15,718 nt of DNA. Source: Actinomycetota bacterium (lineage in GTDB: Bacteria > Actinomycetota > Thermoleophilia > Gaiellales > Gaiellaceae). Positions 1 to 5,549 of this stretch are shown in pieces; position 1 is the first letter of the stretch; the number at the start of each line of letters is the position of its first letter. The stretch spans positions 1 through 15,718 of the forward strand of contig VAXT01000076.1 in NCBI GenBank assembly GCA_005883245.1. Direction: 5' to 3'. The notes beneath the pieces were generated by a model that saw only the letters and a program-made list of their open reading frames with translations, made no database searches and was not told where the DNA came from. The translations under genes were made by a program, and so were the position numbers.

Positions 1-1
1 A

Positions 2-139
2 GGTCTCGCCGAACCTGATGTCGTCGACCGCCTCGCCTCGAAAGAAGAGCTATTGGGGGAAGTTGGCCCCGTCGCGCCCGCGGCTGGCTGCTCTTGCCTC
101 GAAGGGGATGCTAGAGTCCGGCGCGCCGCGCCTCACTGA
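2..139 (+). CDS. possible 3' end of a gene truncated by the window edge
   Basis: Frame 2 is open from the first base to TGA at 137-139, giving 45 residues that begin GLAEPDVVDRLASKEELLGE. The composition (acidic and aliphatic, helix-forming) is more protein-like than the alternative frames over the same bases, and the end of a real gene would look like this. No motif identifies a family and the codon choice is mixed, so this may equally be a chance open frame. Confidence 0.2.
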   Translation, partial: GLAEPDVVDRLASKEELLGEVGPVAPAAGCSCLEGDARVRRAAPH

Positions 140-441
140 CCGGCGCAGCGAACCACCGCCGCGGGCCATAAGAATCGGTGCCGCGAACTGTCCGCCCCCA
201 GCAAAGCGGGTTGGAGCACGATTCAGGCCGACCTTAGACGCTTGGTCGGCGATGTACCTCGACGTTTTGCTGGAAGGGCTGGGAACGGGATCTCCGCATC
301 CGACCGACACCGGAAGCAGCGCTTACTCGCATCTTGGCGCGGAGTTTGTCCCGCGCCGCTCACCGTCTTTCCGACCTTGATCTGCTACCTGCGGGGGGCA
401 GGCAGTAGGTCGAGCGGGGGTGTTATTGGGGCACCCCACCC

Positions 442-481
442 GCGAAGGGCTCCCGCGTGCAGGAATGCCGGAGCCCTTCGC
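442..481. repeat. 12-bp perfect inverted repeat (hairpin 1)
   Basis: The arms GCGAAGGGCTCC (442-453) and GGAGCCCTTCGC (470-481) are perfect reverse complements around a 16-nt loop. Inside the loop, GCA (459-461) and TGC (466-468) can close a GGAA tetraloop of the GNRA class, so an RNA copy would stack into one long hairpin. There is no downstream T-tract, so it is not a canonical intrinsic terminator. It shares its outer GCGAAG/CTTCGC ends with the hairpin at 534-577, which suggests a repeat family or two domains of one structured RNA. Confidence 0.65.
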
Positions 482-533
482 TGCGTTTCTGCGGCGCGTT
501 TCCACCCGAGAGGGCATCCCAGCCGCTAGTTGC

Positions 534-577
534 GCGAAGCCCCATCCCGGCTGGGATCTGCCAGGGCGGGGCTTCGC
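534..577. repeat. 10-bp inverted repeat with nested hairpin (hairpin 2)
   Basis: The arms GCGAAGCCCC (534-543) and GGGGCTTCGC (568-577) are perfectly complementary. Directly inside, ATCCC (544-548) and GGGAT (553-557) form a second stem with a 4-nt loop, stacked on the outer one. The 3' half of the nested element (548-557) is also perfectly complementary to ATCCCAGCCG at 516-525, so two mutually exclusive pairings are possible. That is the arrangement expected of a switching RNA, but chance is possible in GC-rich DNA. Confidence 0.55.
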
Positions 578-621
578 AGCAGACGCGGCGCTCTGGGCGG
601 AGAGGGCGAACAGCGCCGCTG

Positions 622-655
622 CGGGGCGTCGGCGAGGATCTGCTGCCACGCCCCG
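622..655. repeat. 8-bp inverted repeat (hairpin 3)
   Basis: CGGGGCGT (622-629) and ACGCCCCG (648-655) are perfect reverse complements around an 18-nt loop. Taken alone this is within chance expectation for GC-rich sequence. It is listed because it follows the two stronger hairpins at similar spacing, and because the motif GGATCTGC just before hairpin 2's 3' arm recurs in its loop. Confidence 0.3.
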
Positions 656-971
656 TTCTTGCTAAGCCTGTGTTCGTGGAACCACAGGTCACGCCGCTCT
701 GTCGCTGTCCTCCGGACGCGGGCCTCAATTGAGCCTTCCGCCTTTGCTCAGACGGCGATCATCCAGGAGGACGAGGGTCGCGAGAGCGTCGCGAGTACGG
801 CTCAGACTATTGGGATCTTCGGCCTGCTGCGGCTGGGGTCGCCGAAATTGCCGCAAAGTGCAGCAGTTTCCTGACCGGCCTCCTCAGGCGGGTTCCACAG
901 GGGTGACGCAAACGGTGGATTCCCTCGTGTGAGCGATGCCACGTGCGGAGTGCGCGTCGATGTAGGACTTC

Positions 972-1697
972 ATGCCGCTACTCCGCCGCCTCGGCGCGAC
1001 GGTCGTCGTCGCAATCGCAGCCTTCCTCGTCACCTCCGCGCCTGCGATCGCCGCCCCGACCGTCACGCTGCTCGCCCCGTCGAACGGCCAGACGATCACC
1101 GTGCAGCCCGGCCAGCTCATCACGTACAAGTGGCAGGTCAGCTGGCCCGACGCGCCGGCGCAGGGCACTGTCACGAGCTACTGGGAGCTCGCCACCGACC
1201 CCTCCTTCAGCCCGGCCTCGATGTACGGGACCGACGGCATGAGCTGCACCCTGCCGAACTACGCCTGCTGGACGTCACTCGCCGCGCCGAAGTCCTACGG
1301 GCCGCCCTGGGGCCGCACCTTCTACTGGCGGGTCACCTTCAACGGCGTCACGAGCGCCGTCGGCTCGTTCCGGGTCGTGCTCGCACCCGACCTCGTCAAG
1401 CCGCGCGTGAAGGCCTACGGCGGCAGCGCCCGTCGCGGGACGGTCGCGCACTTCATGGCCCGCGCAGCCGACAATCGAGGGCCCGTGCGCTTGCGGGCGA
1501 CGCTCGAGTGGCGCGGCCTGACCGTCCTCGGCAGCTCGTTCCCGTTCTCGAACACGGTCTGGTCGGCTCCGCTCACGTTCTACAGCAAGGGGCCCTTGCC
1601 GAGGCGGATGCCCGCCGGTCGCTACCAGTTCTGCATCACAGCCTGGGACCAGGCGGCGAACCGCGCACGTAGCTGCGCCCTGTATCGCATCCGCTGA
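972..1697 (+). CDS. secreted Ig/fibronectin-III-like protein
   Basis: The 241-residue product starts with a clear Sec signal peptide: basic MPLLRR, a hydrophobic core at residues 8-20, and a probable AIA|A cleavage near residue 27. The mature part looks like two beta-sandwich domains. The first, about 28-137, has the fibronectin-III-like strand pattern YKWQVSW and FYWRVTF, with a close cysteine pair (SCTLPNYAC). The second, about 140-241, ends in a typical G-strand and carries another cysteine pair (FCITAWD and RSC), so disulphides outside the cell are likely. No catalytic motif is visible. A structural, adhesive or cell-wall-associated role is inference. The ATG at 972 is preceded by AGGA at 964-967, a slightly close Shine-Dalgarno. 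It reads in the same direction as the next gene, 43 bp downstream, but the latter appears to have its own promoter. Confidence 0.8.
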   Translation: MPLLRRLGATVVVAIAAFLVTSAPAIAAPTVTLLAPSNGQTITVQPGQLITYKWQVSWPDAPAQGTVTSYWELATDPSFSPASMYGTDGMSCTLPNYACWTSLAAPKSYGPPWGRTFYWRVTFNGVTSAVGSFRVVLAPDLVKPRVKAYGGSARRGTVAHFMARAADNRGPVRLRATLEWRGLTVLGSSFPFSNTVWSAPLTFYSKGPLPRRMPAGRYQFCITAWDQAANRARSCALYRIR

Positions 1698-1725
1698 ACC
1701 TCCGTTGCGTGGGGGCCGCGTACGG

Positions 1726-1731
1726 CAGAAT
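1726..1731 (+). promoter_or_regulatory. candidate -10 element for the coiled-coil gene
   Basis: CAGAAT lies 9 nt before the TTG at 1741 and resembles the actinobacterial -10 consensus TANNNT with a C at position 1. No Shine-Dalgarno precedes the TTG, so a leaderless or nearly leaderless transcript fits. The match is weaker than the other leaderless promoters in this window. Confidence 0.35.
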
Positions 1732-1740
1732 CCGCCTGCT

Positions 1741-2493
1741 TTGGCCACACTCGACCGAGAGATCGACCGCCTCTACGCGCTGCCGCTCGACGAGTTCACG
1801 GCGCGTCGCAACGAGCTCGCGAAGCGGCTGAAGAAGGAGGGCGAGGGCGAGGCCGCCGACGAGGTCGCGTCGCTCGTCAAGCCGAGCGTGCCCGCGTGGA
1901 CGATCAACCAGCTCGCGAGGCGCCAGAAGAAGGAGATGCAGTCGCTGCTCGCGGCCGGCGCACGGCTGCGGAAGGCCCAGGAGAAGGCGCTGTCGGGCGG
2001 CGGCGCGGACGCCCTGCATGCCGCGCAGGCCGAGGAGCGTGAGTCGGTTCGAGGGCTGACGCAGAGGGCCGCCGCGATCCTCGAGGAGGCGGGCCGGTCG
2101 CCTACGCGCGCCGTGCTCGAGCGCATCCGGGCGACTCTCGGCGCAGCCGTGCTGACCGATCCCGAGCGCGCGGCGCTCAAGGCCGGCCGCCTGACGAGCG
2201 AGGTGCAGGTCTCCGGCTTCGACGCGCTGACCGGGATGAGGCCGGCTCCGCCGAAGGAAGCTCCGCCCGACGAGCTCGCGGAGCGCCGGCGCCGGAAGGC
2301 CGAACGCGAGCGAAAACGCAAGCAGCTGGAGAAGCGAGCCCGCGACCTGGCGGACAAGGCGGCCGCGGCAGAGGAGGCCGCCGAGCAAGCCGAAGAGGCC
2401 GCCGCGGACGCCCGGGAGATCGCCGACGATCGCCGTCGCGCAGCGGACCTGGCCGCCGACGAGCTCGCCGAGTTCGAGCGCAGCCCCGGCTAG
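1741..2493 (+). CDS. hypothetical protein with long charged C-terminal coiled coil
   Basis: The product has 250 residues from the TTG at 1741, which I chose because the protein-like sequence LATLDREIDRLYALPLDEFTA begins there. An in-frame TTG at 1705 would add twelve unconvincing residues. The N-terminal part (1-150) is all-alpha, with a recognisable hypothetical-protein motif LVKPSVPAWTINQLARR. Residues about 185-250 are almost entirely Ala, Arg, Glu, Lys and Asp in heptad style, so a coiled coil is likely. There is no signal peptide or membrane segment, so it should be cytoplasmic. Similar actinobacterial hypotheticals are known to me only as uncharacterised. It converges on the bcp gene with a 28-bp gap and no obvious terminator. 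Function unknown; nucleoid or scaffold roles would be guesses. Confidence 0.8.
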   Translation: MATLDREIDRLYALPLDEFTARRNELAKRLKKEGEGEAADEVASLVKPSVPAWTINQLARRQKKEMQSLLAAGARLRKAQEKALSGGGADALHAAQAEERESVRGLTQRAAAILEEAGRSPTRAVLERIRATLGAAVLTDPERAALKAGRLTSEVQVSGFDALTGMRPAPPKEAPPDELAERRRRKAERERKRKQLEKRARDLADKAAAAEEAAEQAEEAAADAREIADDRRRAADLAADELAEFERSPG

Positions 2494-2521
2494 TGCTCGG
2501 CGTACAGGTCGGGAGCGTCCA

Positions 2522-2977
2522 TCAAGGGAGCGCCGCGAGCACCTGCTCCGGGTGGCCGTCGGGCTTCACGTTGTGCATCACCCTGGCCACGTTGCCGTCG
2601 GCGTCGATCACGAAGGTCGAGCGCTTGACGCCCCAGTACGTCTTGCCGGCGAACTTCTTCTCGCCCCACACGCCGTAGTCGTCCGCGACCTGGTGCTCCG
2701 GGTCGGCCAGCAGCGTGAACGGCAGCGAGTACTTCTCCTTGAACTTCGTGTGCGACGCCTCGTCGTCGGGGCTCACGCCGAGGACGACTGCGCCGCGCTG
2801 CTCGAACTCCGCGTACGCGTCCCGGAAGCCGCACGCCTCGACCGTGCAGCCGGGCGTGTCGTCCTTGGGATAGAAGTAGAGGACGACCGGCTTCCCGCGG
2901 AAGTCCGAGAGCTTGACCCGCTCGCCGGTGTCCGTGGCCAGCTCGAAATCCGGTGCCGGCTTGCCTTCTTCGATCAT
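2522..2977 (-). CDS. bcp: thiol peroxidase, Bcp/PrxQ-type peroxiredoxin
   Basis: This 151-residue cytoplasmic peroxiredoxin of the AhpC/TSA fold reduces peroxides using thioredoxin-type reductants. The diagnostic block PKDDTPGCTVEACGFRD is present. It gives the peroxidatic cysteine C44 within the T-x-x-C motif and a second cysteine, C49, at the spacing used for resolution in many Bcp proteins. Later landmarks (GVSPDD, FTLLADPEHQVADDYGVWGEK, RSTFVIDADG) fit the family in order and length. The ATG at 2977 has a strong Shine-Dalgarno, GGGGGAG (2989-2983), 5 nt upstream, in contrast to the leaderless neighbours. It is divergent from the small membrane gene at 3007 across 29 bp. Confidence 0.95.
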   Translation of the reverse strand: MIEEGKPAPDFELATDTGERVKLSDFRGKPVVLYFYPKDDTPGCTVEACGFRDAYAEFEQRGAVVLGVSPDDEASHTKFKEKYSLPFTLLADPEHQVADDYGVWGEKKFAGKTYWGVKRSTFVIDADGNVARVMHNVKPDGHPEQVLAALP

Positions 2978-3006
2978 CTGCGCTCCCCCGTAGAGTTGGT
3001 ATTACG
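2978..3006. promoter_or_regulatory. 29-bp divergent promoter region (bcp / membrane gene)
   Basis: On the plus strand TAGAGT (2991-2996) is a good -10 and would start transcription about 3 nt before the ATG at 3007. On the minus strand TAATAC (3004-2999) is a candidate -10 that would give bcp a short leader containing its Shine-Dalgarno GGGGGAG. The two -10 hexamers are adjacent, so the promoters share DNA and should interfere with or load one another. Confidence 0.45.
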
Positions 3007-3296
3007 ATGCTAACGGCGCATCACGCGGTCGCGTTTCTCGTGCTCGGGGTGACCCTGGTTTCGGCTCTCTGGGGCGGGATCGCGTACCTCCGGCGGGGGA
3101 CCGCGGGGAAGACGCTCGCGCATCTCCTGACGCTCTGCCAGACGCTCCTCGTGGCCCAGGTCGGGCTCGGGCTGTTGCTTCTCTCGAGCGATCACCGCGC
3201 CGGCGAACACCTCCACTACGGAAGCGCCTCGCCTGGTTCTCGGTAGCGACCCTCGTCGCCGCCGCGCTCGCCGTGCGTGCCTACACGACCGCCTGA
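3007..3296 (+). pseudogene. small multi-helix membrane protein, interrupted by internal deletion/frameshift
   Basis: From the ATG at 3007 the frame encodes MLTAHHAVAFLVLGVTL..., with two membrane helices (about residues 6-28 and 38-60). It runs through GEHLHYG and then stops at TAG 3244-3246 after unlikely residues. From about 3224 a different frame continues in protein-like style as RKRLAWFSVATLVAAALAVRAYTTA and ends at TGA 3294-3296. The second part is a further transmembrane helix with the expected composition. Joining the parts needs a frame change, and a helix and loop that would normally sit between HLHY and the last helix are missing, roughly 20-25 codons. The repaired stop overlaps the next start as TGATG, so the two genes were probably translationally coupled. 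Either a real deletion or a sequence-assembly error explains this. Function unknown. Confidence 0.7.
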
Positions 3297-3661
3297 TGTT
3301 CTCCCGCATGAACCCGACGCTCCGAGGCTTTCTGATCATCGCGGCGATCGCGCTCGTGGTCATCGTGCTCAACCTCTACGTGGCGCTCGCCTCGCTGTTC
3401 GTGATCGCGCAGATCGCGTTCTTCCTCGCGATCGCGTTCTTCGTCTATCTGCTCTGGCGCGAGCGGCGGGAGGACATCGAGACGTGGCCGAGGCGCGCGA
3501 AGTTCGCCTTCTACGGCGGCGCGCTGCTGATCGTCGTCGCCATCGGCGCGTACATCCTCGACCGCCCCGCGGGCCTGCCGGCGCTCGCGTTCGTCCTGAT
3601 CGTCGCCATCTCCGCCTTCGCCATGTGGCGCACGTGGCGCGATCAGCACACCTACAACTAA
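3296..3661 (+). CDS. small integral membrane protein, four predicted helices
   Basis: The 121-residue protein is dominated by hydrophobic segments at about residues 11-28, 33-54, 71-88 and 95-111, with a basic/acidic loop (RERREDIETWPRRAK) between helices 2 and 3. The ATG at 3296 overlaps the TGA of the upstream membrane gene's second frame, suggesting coupling. An in-frame ATG at 3308 (MNPTLR) is an alternative. No motif identifies a transporter or enzyme family, so function is unknown. Pairing with another small membrane protein suggests a two-component membrane complex, by inference only. It converges on hemQ with only 5 bp between stop codons. Confidence 0.75.
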   Translation: MFSRMNPTLRGFLIIAAIALVVIVLNLYVALASLFVIAQIAFFLAIAFFVYLLWRERREDIETWPRRAKFAFYGGALLIVVAIGAYILDRPAGLPALAFVLIVAISAFAMWRTWRDQHTYN

Positions 3662-3666
3662 GAGAG

Positions 3667-4356
3667 CTAGGCCTCGACGCGCGATTGAGCGCCATCGAGC
3701 GCGTTCAGGGCGGCGCGGATCGGGACGTGCTGGCCGACGAAGATCGGCGTGTCCCGCTCCGTGTAGAGGCTCGCCTCACTCTCGCGCAGCGTAAGCATGA
3801 GGTGCATGAAGTCCGCCGGCTCGTCGCACTCGAACGCTGTCATGAACTCCTGGTCGTCGATCCCGAACGAGTACGTCGTGTGGTTGACGATCGTCCGGAA
3901 CTCGTGCCCGACGCGCATGTGCTCGTCCATCGCGTGCTGGCGGTCTTCGGCGGGCAGCGAGTACCAGGAGCGGAGCTTCACGAACGGGTAGACGACGAGG
4001 TATGGCGATCCCTTCGGCACGACCTTCCGCGGCTTGCGCGCCCGTGTGTACTCGGAGGCCTTCGTCGTCGCGAGGTACGAGTACGGCGTCTCGAGCCAGC
4101 CGGCGAGCGGCGTGCCGTTCAGGGCGGCGCCGAGCTCGCCGAGGTCCTCGTAGCGCTCGGTGATCTTCCAGAGGAAGAAGTCGCTGTCCGGGCGGACGCC
4201 GGTGACTGTGTACGAGCGGAGCGTGGTCATGCGTCCGGCCCAGTCCTCGATCACATCCGCGAACGCATCCTTTCCGGCCACGCGCTCCTCCACGGGCAGC
4301 CGCCGCCAGGCCGGGTCGACCCGGAAGAACTGGTACGCGACGTACTGGCCTTCCAC
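3667..4356 (-). CDS. chdC: HemQ-type coproheme decarboxylase (chlorite dismutase family)
   Basis: At 229 residues it matches the chlorite dismutase/HemQ fold. In Gram-positive bacteria this family carries out the final step of coproporphyrin-dependent heme synthesis, decarboxylating coproheme III to heme b. Visible signatures are YPFVK (residues 123-127), containing the tyrosine at the catalytic position, the following WYSLP, and MDEHMRVG, in which H146 is at the proximal heme-ligand position. FGIDDQEFMTAFE and the LRESEASLYTERDTPIFVG tail are typical. The start is GTG 4356; its -10 TAAGAT lies exactly 7 nt upstream and there is no Shine-Dalgarno, so a leaderless mRNA is likely. No other heme genes are adjacent. 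A non-HemQ peroxidase-like member of the family is the alternative. Confidence 0.88.
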   Translation of the reverse strand: MEGQYVAYQFFRVDPAWRRLPVEERVAGKDAFADVIEDWAGRMTTLRSYTVTGVRPDSDFFLWKITERYEDLGELGAALNGTPLAGWLETPYSYLATTKASEYTRARKPRKVVPKGSPYLVVYPFVKLRSWYSLPAEDRQHAMDEHMRVGHEFRTIVNHTTYSFGIDDQEFMTAFECDEPADFMHLMLTLRESEASLYTERDTPIFVGQHVPIRAALNALDGAQSRVEA

Positions 4357-4363
4357 GACCCGA

Positions 4364-4369
4364 ATCTTA
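4364..4369 (-). promoter_or_regulatory. -10 element of hemQ inside upstream stop codon
   Basis: Read on the minus strand, TAAGAT (4369-4364) is followed by 7 nt and then the GTG start of hemQ at 4356. The first three bases are the TAA stop codon of the glycosidase-like gene, so promoter and stop codon are the same bases. Confidence 0.6.
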
Positions 4370-5530
4370 CGAGCAGTCGGCGAGCTTCCCGTCGCGGGCC
4401 TTCTTCGCGGCCGAGGCGATCGCGTCGAGGCTCGACTTCGGCTTCGTGTCGGTGTAGTAGGGGCCGGACTGCCAGCGGTTCAGGTCGGCCTCGTCGAACA
4501 GGTGGAAGATGTAGACGGCGACCACGTTCGGCTGGCAGGCCGCGAGCTCGAACGCCTGCGCGTAGTAGTCGGCCTGCGTCTTCTCCGGCACGGCGTCCCC
4601 GCCGAGCGGCGAGTCGAGGTTCGTGTAGGAGCCCTGCGCGGCGGGCGGGATCAGCGATTGGACGCCGAACTCGGTGTACGCGATCGAGAGATCCGAGCCG
4701 GGCTGCGCGGTCCCGTCGAAGGCTTCGCCGAGGAGCGCGACCAGCTGGTCGTAGTCGCCGAAGCCCAGGGACGTGCCCGTGTGCGGCTGGCCGGGCGGGA
4801 TCGCGGAGCGCGTCTGGTAGGGGTGGAGCGCGAAGACGTCCATGATCGGCTTCGTGCGGCCAGTTTCCCGGTAGGCCGTGCCCATGTCGCGGATGAACTG
4901 CGTCGGTGAGTGGGTGGGCCTTGGCGAGTCGGCGTCCTCGAATCCGCGGGGCGCGAGGTTGCCGCCGTAGACCTTGATCCTCGGCGACACCGCCTTCAGC
5001 GCGTCGTAGGTTCGCGCGAGGAGGGCCTCGTATGCGGGAGCGGCGATGTCGTCGCCCGTGTCGCCGTACTGGTCGAGCCAGAAGGTGTTCAGGTTCGGCT
5101 CGTTCCAGACCGCGAAGCCGTCTACCGTCGGCAGGTCGCGCGCGAGCGTGGCCAGGAAGTGGGCGTAGACGTCCTGCTGCGAGTCGGTCGTCGGCGCGTA
5201 GCGGGGCCGCGGCGCGTAGACGGTGATCAGGAGCTGCAGATGGTGGCGATCGGTGGCTTTCGCGACGTTGCGCAGGATGTGCAGCTCGGCGGGATCGGGC
5301 TGAGTCTGGCCCGGCGTCCAGGTAGTCGTGATGTCGAGCGCGTTGAATCCCGCGCGGCTCGCGAACGCGACCCGCTCGTCGGCGAGCTTGGGATCGGGGA
5401 GCTTCACGGCGTCCTCGAGCACTCCGACGGTGATCCGGTGCCCGTGGTCGGCGGAGTGCAGGAAGAGCGCCCAGGCTCCCGCGGCGAGCGCGAGAGCGAG
5501 CACGACGACGAGGAGCAGCACCCGGATCAT
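4367..5530 (-). CDS. membrane-anchored clan-A glycosidase-like protein
   Basis: The 387-residue product starts with an uncleaved-looking hydrophobic anchor (residues 3-24), so the rest is outside the membrane. The body reads as a (beta/alpha)8 barrel of the GH-A type. FAVWNEPN (E144) is the classic acid/base Asn-Glu-Pro at the end of strand 4, and IAYTEFGVQS (E287) is a good candidate nucleophile on strand 7. YGGNLAPRG, FALHPY and the late YIFHLFDE fit barrel strands 5, 6 and 8. GH39- or GH5-like enzymes are the nearest comparison; substrate cannot be read from the sequence. I chose ATG 5530 over the ATG at 5602 because the hydrophobic leader starts there and a -10 TAGGGT lies exactly 7 nt upstream. 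It shares a 19-bp divergent gap with uvrC. Confidence 0.82.
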   Translation of the reverse strand: MIRVLLLVVVLALALAAGAWALFLHSADHGHRITVGVLEDAVKLPDPKLADERVAFASRAGFNALDITTTWTPGQTQPDPAELHILRNVAKATDRHHLQLLITVYAPRPRYAPTTDSQQDVYAHFLATLARDLPTVDGFAVWNEPNLNTFWLDQYGDTGDDIAAPAYEALLARTYDALKAVSPRIKVYGGNLAPRGFEDADSPRPTHSPTQFIRDMGTAYRETGRTKPIMDVFALHPYQTRSAIPPGQPHTGTSLGFGDYDQLVALLGEAFDGTAQPGSDLSIAYTEFGVQSLIPPAAQGSYTNLDSPLGGDAVPEKTQADYYAQAFELAACQPNVVAVYIFHLFDEADLNRWQSGPYYTDTKPKSSLDAIASAAKKARDGKLADCS

Positions 5531-5549
5531 CGGCACTACCCTAGATTCC
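5531..5549. promoter_or_regulatory. bidirectional leaderless promoter (glycosidase-like / uvrC)
   Basis: The whole gap between two divergent start codons is 19 bp. On the plus strand TACCCT (5537-5542) is followed by 7 nt and the uvrC ATG at 5550. On the minus strand TAGGGT (5543-5538) is followed by 7 nt and the other gene's ATG at 5530. The two -10 hexamers overlap by five bases around a nearly symmetric TACCCTA core. There is no room for a Shine-Dalgarno on either side. Symmetric -10 elements driving transcription both ways are known in other bacteria. Confidence 0.65.

Larger units (their letters stand above)
1..971. other. gene-poor left flank
   Basis: No reading frame here has the codon bias, start context or protein-like composition of the genes to its right. 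Overlapping open frames on both strands are short and low-complexity (Arg/Pro/Ser/Gly-rich). The stretch looks less GC-skewed in third positions than the genes. What it does hold is secondary structure: inverted repeats at 442-481, 534-577 and 622-655, plus a weaker pair at 824-830/860-866. Frame 2 is open from the window edge to a TGA at 137-139 and reads somewhat protein-like, so it may be the tail of a gene that starts outside the window. The region could be degraded coding sequence, a structured non-coding locus, or a long 3' flank of the gene to the left. Confidence 0.6.

Noticed and set aside
306..320. A DTGSS motif, as in aspartyl proteases, in a plus-strand frame from 18 to 380.
   Set aside because: The surrounding frame lacks the hydrophobic strand before the Asp, shows no second motif and has non-coding-like composition.
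1644..1656. GGGACC-like bases resembling the palindrome core inside the secreted-protein gene.
   Set aside because: They encode a normal stretch (AWDQAA) and lack the full 25-bp symmetry, so a chance match.
3277..4845. A 522-residue plus-strand open frame.
   Set aside because: It runs antisense to hemQ and the glycosidase-like gene and has Arg-rich shadow composition.
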